Assembly: GCF_003369575.1 (NCBI RefSeq)
Contig: NZ_PIOC01000010.1
Location: forward strand, 22,350-86,349
DNA from: Oceanobacillus arenosus
Lineage (GTDB): Bacteria; Bacillota; Bacilli; Bacillales; Amphibacillaceae
Reading direction: 5' to 3'
Length of the DNA: 64,000 bases
The notes below the pieces were generated by a model, which worked only from the letters and a program-made list of their open reading frames with translations, ran no database searches and was not told where the DNA came from. Positions 59,064 through 64,000 of this stretch are shown here, one piece after another. A program made the position numbers and the translations under genes. How positions within the stretch are numbered: the stretch's first letter is position 1; every line of letters begins with the position of its first letter.

Positions 59064-61006
59064 GTTCCCTCGTGTTGATTGTAGGAGAAGGGGTGCTTGC
59101 GGAACTTGTTAGCGATGAACTGTCAGCACACCATCAAGTTATTCGTAAGTCCAATTTTGAGGAAGGGGTTCCAAAAAATATCGATTTGGCCCTCTTTTTG
59201 GATGATGGTTGGGAACCCTCTGTTCATCAAAGGGCAGAAGAAGTCTTTCGAAAGACTGGTACTCCCTGGCTCAGAGGTTTCGTTTCATTTGGAGAAGGTG
59301 TAGTTGGTCCGCTTGTACGACCAGGTTCGGCCGGTTGCTCTCAATGTGCGGACATGAGACGTCTCATGGGAGGACGTGACCGTACGGAGATGTGGGAAGT
59401 ACAACAGAGGCCAGATATGGGCTGGGAATTGGGAAGTGACCCATGGTCCTCAGGTACCGGACTTTTGCAAATGGCTTCCCTGATTGGGGTTGAGGTACAG
59501 AATTTATTACAAGGTGATCGGGCTTATTCGGAAGGGAAGATATATTTAATTGACTTGAAAACACTGAAGGGCTCATGGCATTCTTTTCTGCCCGACCCGT
59601 TGTGTCCGGTCTGTGGTCGATTACCCGATGATTCCCGAGACTTAGCCCGAATTTCACTGCAGCCAAGTCCGAAAATCAGTTCCAGCAGTTTCCGCTGCCG
59701 TCCGTTGGATGAAATGAAAGAAGTTATTGTCAAAGACTATCTTGATAATCGTACTGGTCTTTTGAATAGTAAAATGTATGACCTAGTGCCTCCATTTGCT
59801 GATGCGAGTGTCAATCTGCCTATGTTAGCCGGGGATGAGGGAACAGCTGGCCGGACTCATTCATATGCAGAAAGCGTGTCGACAGCCATTTTAGAGGGAT
59901 TGGAGCGGCACTGCGGTTTAGAGCCACGTGGCAAACGGACAGTAATACATGATAGTTTTCGGAACCTGGAAAAAGAAGCACTCAATCCATTGAAGGTAGG
60001 CGTACACGCAAAGGAGCAATATGCGCAGTCTGGTTTTCCATTTAAATCGTTTGATCCTAACCGTTCCATTAATTGGGTATGGGGTTATTCGTTCTTAGAA
60101 GAGCGTCCAATTTTGGTACCTGAACGCCTTGCATATTACAGTGTTGGATCCGGTTCACAAGGTTTTATCTATGAAACTTCCAATGGATGTGCGCTAGGAG
60201 GAAGTTTAGAGGAGGCCATTTTCTATGGAATTATGGAAGTGGTCGAGCGCGATTCATTCTTGATGACTTGGTACGCGAAGCTCAATCTTCCGCGACTGGA
60301 TCCTTTTACAGCTGACGACCAGGAGTTGGAATTAATGGTCGAACGGATGCGAGTGGTTGCTGGGTATGATTTGTATTTGTATAACTCCACGATGGAACAT
60401 GGTATTCCAAGTATTTGGGCAATGGCTAAAAACAGAAAGGAAAAGGGACTGAATCTCATCTGTGCAGCCGGAGCTCATCTGGATCCAGTACGTGCAGTGA
60501 AAAGCGCGGTTCACGAGCTTGCTGGCATGATGCTGAACCTTGATGAAAATTTTGAGAAGAACCAGGAGGAGTATGAAAAAATGCTGCATGATTCTTCCTT
60601 GGTGAGGCAGATGGATGACCACGGTATGCTTTACGGTTTGCCGCAAGCAGAAGAGCGCTTAAGTTTTTTGCTTGACAACAATAGTCCAATGCGATCATTT
60701 AAGGAGGAGTTTAAGTGGAAGTCGAATCATACGGATCTTACCGATGATTTGCAAGACATTCTTCAGGTGTTCCGTCAGTTAAATCTTGATGTAATTATAG
60801 TCGACCAGTCGACACCGGAAACGATACGAAACAGATTGTATTGCGTAAAAGTACTGATTCCCGGGATGCTGCCAATGACATTCGGGTATCATCTTACCCG
60901 CCTGACAGGGCTTGAGAGGGTACTCCGAGTTCCTATGAAGCTTGGGTTTACGAATAAACCATTGACACCAGAACAACTCAATCCATATCCGCACCCATTT
61001 CCTTAA
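59060..61006 (+). CDS. YcaO cyclodehydratase with fused E1-like domain
   Basis: 648 residues, ATGA overlap with the previous gene. N-terminal E1-like domain with zinc-type pairs CSQC (93, 96) and CPVC (182, 185). YcaO domain from about 220: ATP-binding glutamates in ESVSTAILEGLERHCG (271-286), NGCALGGSLEEAIFYGIMEV, ERDSFLMTWY, and the C-terminal PYPHPFP end typical of azoline-forming YcaO enzymes. It phosphorylates the amide oxygen and cyclises Cys/Ser of the precursor to azolines. Confidence 0.94.
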   Translation: MSSLVLIVGEGVLAELVSDELSAHHQVIRKSNFEEGVPKNIDLALFLDDGWEPSVHQRAEEVFRKTGTPWLRGFVSFGEGVVGPLVRPGSAGCSQCADMRRLMGGRDRTEMWEVQQRPDMGWELGSDPWSSGTGLLQMASLIGVEVQNLLQGDRAYSEGKIYLIDLKTLKGSWHSFLPDPLCPVCGRLPDDSRDLARISLQPSPKISSSSFRCRPLDEMKEVIVKDYLDNRTGLLNSKMYDLVPPFADASVNLPMLAGDEGTAGRTHSYAESVSTAILEGLERHCGLEPRGKRTVIHDSFRNLEKEALNPLKVGVHAKEQYAQSGFPFKSFDPNRSINWVWGYSFLEERPILVPERLAYYSVGSGSQGFIYETSNGCALGGSLEEAIFYGIMEVVERDSFLMTWYAKLNLPRLDPFTADDQELELMVERMRVVAGYDLYLYNSTMEHGIPSIWAMAKNRKEKGLNLICAAGAHLDPVRAVKSAVHELAGMMLNLDENFEKNQEEYEKMLHDSSLVRQMDDHGMLYGLPQAEERLSFLLDNNSPMRSFKEEFKWKSNHTDLTDDLQDILQVFRQLNLDVIIVDQSTPETIRNRLYCVKVLIPGMLPMTFGYHLTRLTGLERVLRVPMKLGFTNKPLTPEQLNPYPHPFP

Positions 61007-61027
61007 AGATTGTTTAGGAGGTAGAGG

Positions 61028-62605
61028 ATGAGTCTGGAAGAATTTCTGCATAATCTGCATTTTAATATTGATAAGGCAAATCAGTCGAACTGGAAAGCGG
61101 ATTTTGAGGATGCACCTCTTGCATATAAACTTTACCGTGGATTACCGGTTGTTCCATTGTCCACGGAAGTACCGCTGACGCTTACTGGAGGAGAACCTCC
61201 AGTAAGACTGGACCTTAATAGAGTCGGTCATTTTCTCTGGTATGTATTCGGTTTTACTCAATTGAGCCAATCCGTCTTTCCAATGGATTCCACAGAGCAA
61301 AATTCCTTCCCTTTGCAGTCGTATCGGCGGTTTGCTCCTTCTGGTGGGGCGCTGTATCCTAACGAATTGTACGTGTATTTGAAGGTAGAGGGACTCCCAG
61401 ATGGAGTCTACCATTATGATGTAGCACACCATAGCCTGGTATGCCTAAGGGAAGGGAACTTCGATTCCTATTTAGCCAGGGCTTTGGGCAATCGGTGTGA
61501 CATCTCCTCGTGTTTTGGTATTGTCTTTGTGTCGACAATGTTCTGGAAAAATTTCTTTAAATACAACAACTTTGCGTATCGACTCCAAGGGTTGGATGCT
61601 GGTGTGCTGATTGGACAGTTAATGGAGGTGGCGAAAAGGTTTGGCTTCGCTTCAGGTGTCTACTTTCAATTTCTTGATACCGCAATCAATCATCTGCTTG
61701 GACTATCCGAACTGGAGGAGAGCGTATATAGTGTAATTCCACTATCGCTGGAAGCCACCATCTGGTCTACTAACGGAAAGGACCTATACAAAAATGTTAT
61801 ATCGGAAGAATTGAAACAAGAGCTGCCAGCAATTCAACCAGAACATTTCGAGCGGTCACGTAGTGTCAAGGACTATCCGATGATAACTGCGATGAATGAA
61901 GCTTCTAAGCTGGATTCCACATCTTCATTTCGGATGATCGGGGGGAGGGCAACTCCTGAACGTGTGGAGCGTACTGTGGCATTGCCTCATATAGAGCCCC
62001 TGTATTATGATCTGGCCGAGGCCTGCGAAAACCGATTTTCTCCCGACATGGATTTCATTTTAGGGAAGGTGAGTCAACAACAACTGGCCACCCTTCTCCT
62101 AAAGGCAACGTCTTCTTTTTCATACAGAAATGATTTGGATGAAGCATATAGTAGTAATGACCCTCGTGTAACAATTTACAGCTGTTTATATAATGTAGAA
62201 GGTATTTCAAATGGGGCGTACGAATATGATAGTGCAAAGCATATGCTAAGAGAAATATGCCCTGGGGACCATCGACTCCACTTGCAGACTGGAATGTCTC
62301 TGGATAATGTAAATTTGCTCCAAGTACCACTTTGTCTGCATGTGGCTGGTGATAAAGAATTCTATAAAACAGAACTAGGATACAGGGGTTACCGAATCCA
62401 GCAGATGGAAGCAGGCATGCTCGTGCAACGATTGCTTTTGACTGCATCAGCTCTCGGGATGGGAGGGCACCCGCTTCTTGGATTTGAAGCGAATTTGAGT
62501 GATGAACTCTATAATATGGATCAAGAAGGAAAGACCAGCCTAATCCAAATCCCAATTGGTCCCTATCGCCCTCGTCCCTCGCTGAGGGGAAGTTTGCACA
62601 GCTAA
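61028..62605 (+). CDS. SagB-type azoline dehydrogenase, tandem domains
   Basis: 525 residues after AGGAGG, 21 bases past the cyclodehydratase. Two nitroreductase-fold halves: first about 60-270 (RRFAPSGGALYPNELYVYLK, the FMN-binding signature), second about 310-515 (ATSSFSYRNDLDEAYSS, GISNGAYEYDSAKHMLREI) with a degenerate signature. FMN-dependent oxidation of azolines to azoles. The second half probably supports structure. Confidence 0.92.
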   Translation: MSLEEFLHNLHFNIDKANQSNWKADFEDAPLAYKLYRGLPVVPLSTEVPLTLTGGEPPVRLDLNRVGHFLWYVFGFTQLSQSVFPMDSTEQNSFPLQSYRRFAPSGGALYPNELYVYLKVEGLPDGVYHYDVAHHSLVCLREGNFDSYLARALGNRCDISSCFGIVFVSTMFWKNFFKYNNFAYRLQGLDAGVLIGQLMEVAKRFGFASGVYFQFLDTAINHLLGLSELEESVYSVIPLSLEATIWSTNGKDLYKNVISEELKQELPAIQPEHFERSRSVKDYPMITAMNEASKLDSTSSFRMIGGRATPERVERTVALPHIEPLYYDLAEACENRFSPDMDFILGKVSQQQLATLLLKATSSFSYRNDLDEAYSSNDPRVTIYSCLYNVEGISNGAYEYDSAKHMLREICPGDHRLHLQTGMSLDNVNLLQVPLCLHVAGDKEFYKTELGYRGYRIQQMEAGMLVQRLLLTASALGMGGHPLLGFEANLSDELYNMDQEGKTSLIQIPIGPYRPRPSLRGSLHS

Positions 62606-62725
62606 TTTATGGTTTTTATCTTGTGAAGGACTATATAATGAGGAATTATCAAGCAGGTTATTATTATGATTGGGTTTTTAATTGAGATAAGAGTGACTGG
62701 CTAACATTTCGCTAACATAAGGATT

Positions 62726-62806
62726 TCAATGGAGGCTTCTCATTAGTTGACCAAACTTTTGAGAAGCCTCTTTTTTAATTGTTTTTGTAACATGGAGATA
62801 AATTAT
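62726..62806 (-). pseudogene. Integrase C-terminal fragment doubling as cluster terminator
   Basis: Minus strand reads IIYLHVTKTIKKEASQKFGQ then LMRSLH-stop, matching DIYAHMTKNLKKEASNKFSD of the intact integrase including the Tyr. On the plus strand the same DNA is an 11-bp perfect stem GAGGCTTCTCA / TGAGAAGCCTC (62732-62770) with T6, a good rho-independent terminator for the bacteriocin operon. Confidence 0.8.
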
Positions 62807-63362
62807 TACACATTCTGAGTATTTCGGTTACAGCAAATACACTGTAACGTCAACGGGAATCTTGCTATTGATTTTAACGTTCGATTTTTAATAGTCGATA
62901 GAAGGTGGCCCGTCAGCTATTACCTAGAACTTTAATTTTTAGCTATTGAATTTATCTTGCGAATTATTCGGAAGAAGGAGTTAAATTATTCGTAGTTATT
63001 TTTGATGAAAGAGGATTATTTATTCAAAAAGAAGGAAGGCGCGAAGCAAAAACCTCTTACCCATCTCTACGCCGTAGCTACTTCGAGTACTTTTGCATAG
63101 ACAATAATGTGGGTACCGCCTCGAACGAGTAAATAAACAATCATTATTTAATTGGCTTGACTGGAAAATGACTTAAATTAACTCATATTTCAAGTAAGAT
63201 TGATGTACAGAGAGAAGATGCTATTCTTGGTACAGTTCGTTTGTGTTTTAAATCGCGCTGATATTGCCGGGGATATCTTCCTACTTAAGTGATTAATCAA
63301 TTTGAAAGTTTAATAAGGATAAAGACTAAAGACGTTGGGACACAAACTAGACGCGCAGCATA
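62807..63362. other. Gene-free region
   Basis: AT-rich with scattered short inverted repeats (aaggcgcgaagc near 63036). No ORF with a ribosome site. Confidence 0.4.
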
Positions 63363-63366
63363 AAAA

Positions 63367-63397
63367 ACCCATCCTACAAATAATAAGTAGGATGGGT
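63367..63397 (-). terminator. Terminator of the aldo/keto reductase gene
   Basis: 11-bp perfect stem acccatcctac / gtaggatgggt followed by TTTTTTA on the minus strand. Confidence 0.85.
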
Positions 63398-63408
63398 CTT
63401 GCTCATTT

Positions 63409-64000
63409 TTACTTAAAGATGTCGCTAATTTTTTGAATTTCTTCGTTCGTTAATTGAACATCAAGTGTTTTCAAATTATTAAGTACTTGATCTCCTCGCT
63501 TCGCACCTGGAATGACTGCATCGATGGCATCCCTTGTTAAATACCAAGCAAGAACAACATGTGCAACTTCTACACCTTTTGCATCTGCAATTTTACGTAC
63601 CTGTTCTACCTTTTCTAAGTTTTGTTTAAATACTTCACCTTGGAAATATGGTAAACCTGCACGTAAATCATCAAATACCGCATCTTCTTTATACTTTCCT
63701 GCTAACAATCCAGATGCTAGTGGGAAAAATGGAATAAAGGAAATATTATTTTCTGTTAGATATGGGAAAAGAGTTTCCTCTGCACCGCGATTTAATAAGT
63801 TGTATTCACCTTGAAAAACATCCACATATCCATCTTGATTTGCCTCTATTAATTGTTCCAGTGAGAAATTAGAAACACCAATTGCGCGGATTTTACCTTC
63901 ATCCTTTAGTTCTTTTAATGCGCCAATTGCTTCAGCTCTCGGTGTATCCTCATCTGGATAATGAATGTACATTAAATCGACATAATCTGTATCAAGTCGT
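63409..64000 (-). CDS. Aldo/keto reductase, C-terminal part (runs off the window)
   Basis: The frame continues beyond position 64000 ([19 protein letters not shown]), so the first Met inside the window is not the start. About 197 C-terminal residues: [20 protein letters not shown] and [20 protein letters not shown] are the family signatures for the TIM barrel and NADPH binding. Reduces small carbonyls; substrate unknown. Confidence 0.93.
   Translation of the reverse strand, partial: RLDTDYVDLMYIHYPDEDTPRAEAIGALKELKDEGKIRAIGVSNFSLEQLIEANQDGYVDVFQGEYNLLNRGAEETLFPYLTENNISFIPFFPLASGLLAGKYKEDAVFDDLRAGLPYFQGEVFKQNLEKVEQVRKIADAKGVEVAHVVLAWYLTRDAIDAVIPGAKRGDQVLNNLKTLDVQLTNEEIQKISDIFK

Noticed and set aside
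62726..62776. Plain terminator only
   Set aside because: The minus strand encodes 24 codons matching the integrase C-terminus including the Tyr context, too close to be chance; I record both roles.

Overview
The window looks like a low-GC, endospore-forming Firmicute of the Bacillaceae type. Evidence: a groES-groEL pair with a GGM-rich GroEL tail, strong AAGGAGG ribosome sites, a purine riboswitch, a LysM plus GH18 cell-wall hydrolase and a heterocycloanthracin/sonorensin-type bacteriocin cluster. I cannot name the species.

Layout. (1) 1-1759: end of groES and all of groEL. (2) About 1742-44084: a 42.3-kb integrated element bounded by an 18-bp direct repeat that is the last 18 bases of groEL including the stop. 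Left end: tyrosine integrase, Xre repressor, operator/promoter region, excisionase-like gene. Next come decayed small membrane and lipoprotein genes (4.1-6.8 kb), an ABC-2 transporter operon (7.1-10.4 kb) and an ECF sigma/anti-sigma pair (12.7-14.7 kb). From 14.7 to 24 kb there is an unusual gene-poor stretch with a small structured RNA, 36-bp tandem repeats, an orphan iteron-type origin, a candidate oriT, two copies of a GC-rich repeated unit, two TACGCAT-rich tracts, and a secreted bacteriocin-like gene. From 24 to 26.8 kb lie an SF3 replication helicase and its own iteron-flanked origin. From 27.5 to 43.8 kb lies defence-type cargo: an Xre/ImmA/PIN triad, a secreted nuclease, a serine recombinase, a Gabija pair and a BcgI-like fused restriction-modification system. 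(3) 44085-47480: debris of an older, related element in the same groEL site, then an orphan purine riboswitch, an adenine deaminase remnant and an intact adenine deaminase. (4) 47.5-55.4 kb: ABC exporter operon, pseudogene fragments, GH18 hydrolase, small regulators, S9 peptidase. (5) 56.6-62.6 kb: a four-gene thiazole/oxazole-modified bacteriocin cluster (12-Cys precursor, ThiF-like maturation protein, YcaO cyclodehydratase, two-domain SagB-type dehydrogenase), with integrase C-terminal fragments on both sides. (6) 63.4-64 kb: an aldo/keto reductase running off the window.

How it fits together. The end of groEL looks like a repeatedly used integration site: the present element sits in front of an older one whose integrase survives only as its last 19 codons, at exactly the same 97-bp distance from the groEL stop. 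The element seems composite, because it holds two origins of the same geometry with different iterons but only one replication protein. Many small genes carry a single nonsense codon or frameshift, so much of the accessory DNA is decaying, while replication, defence and bacteriocin genes remain intact.
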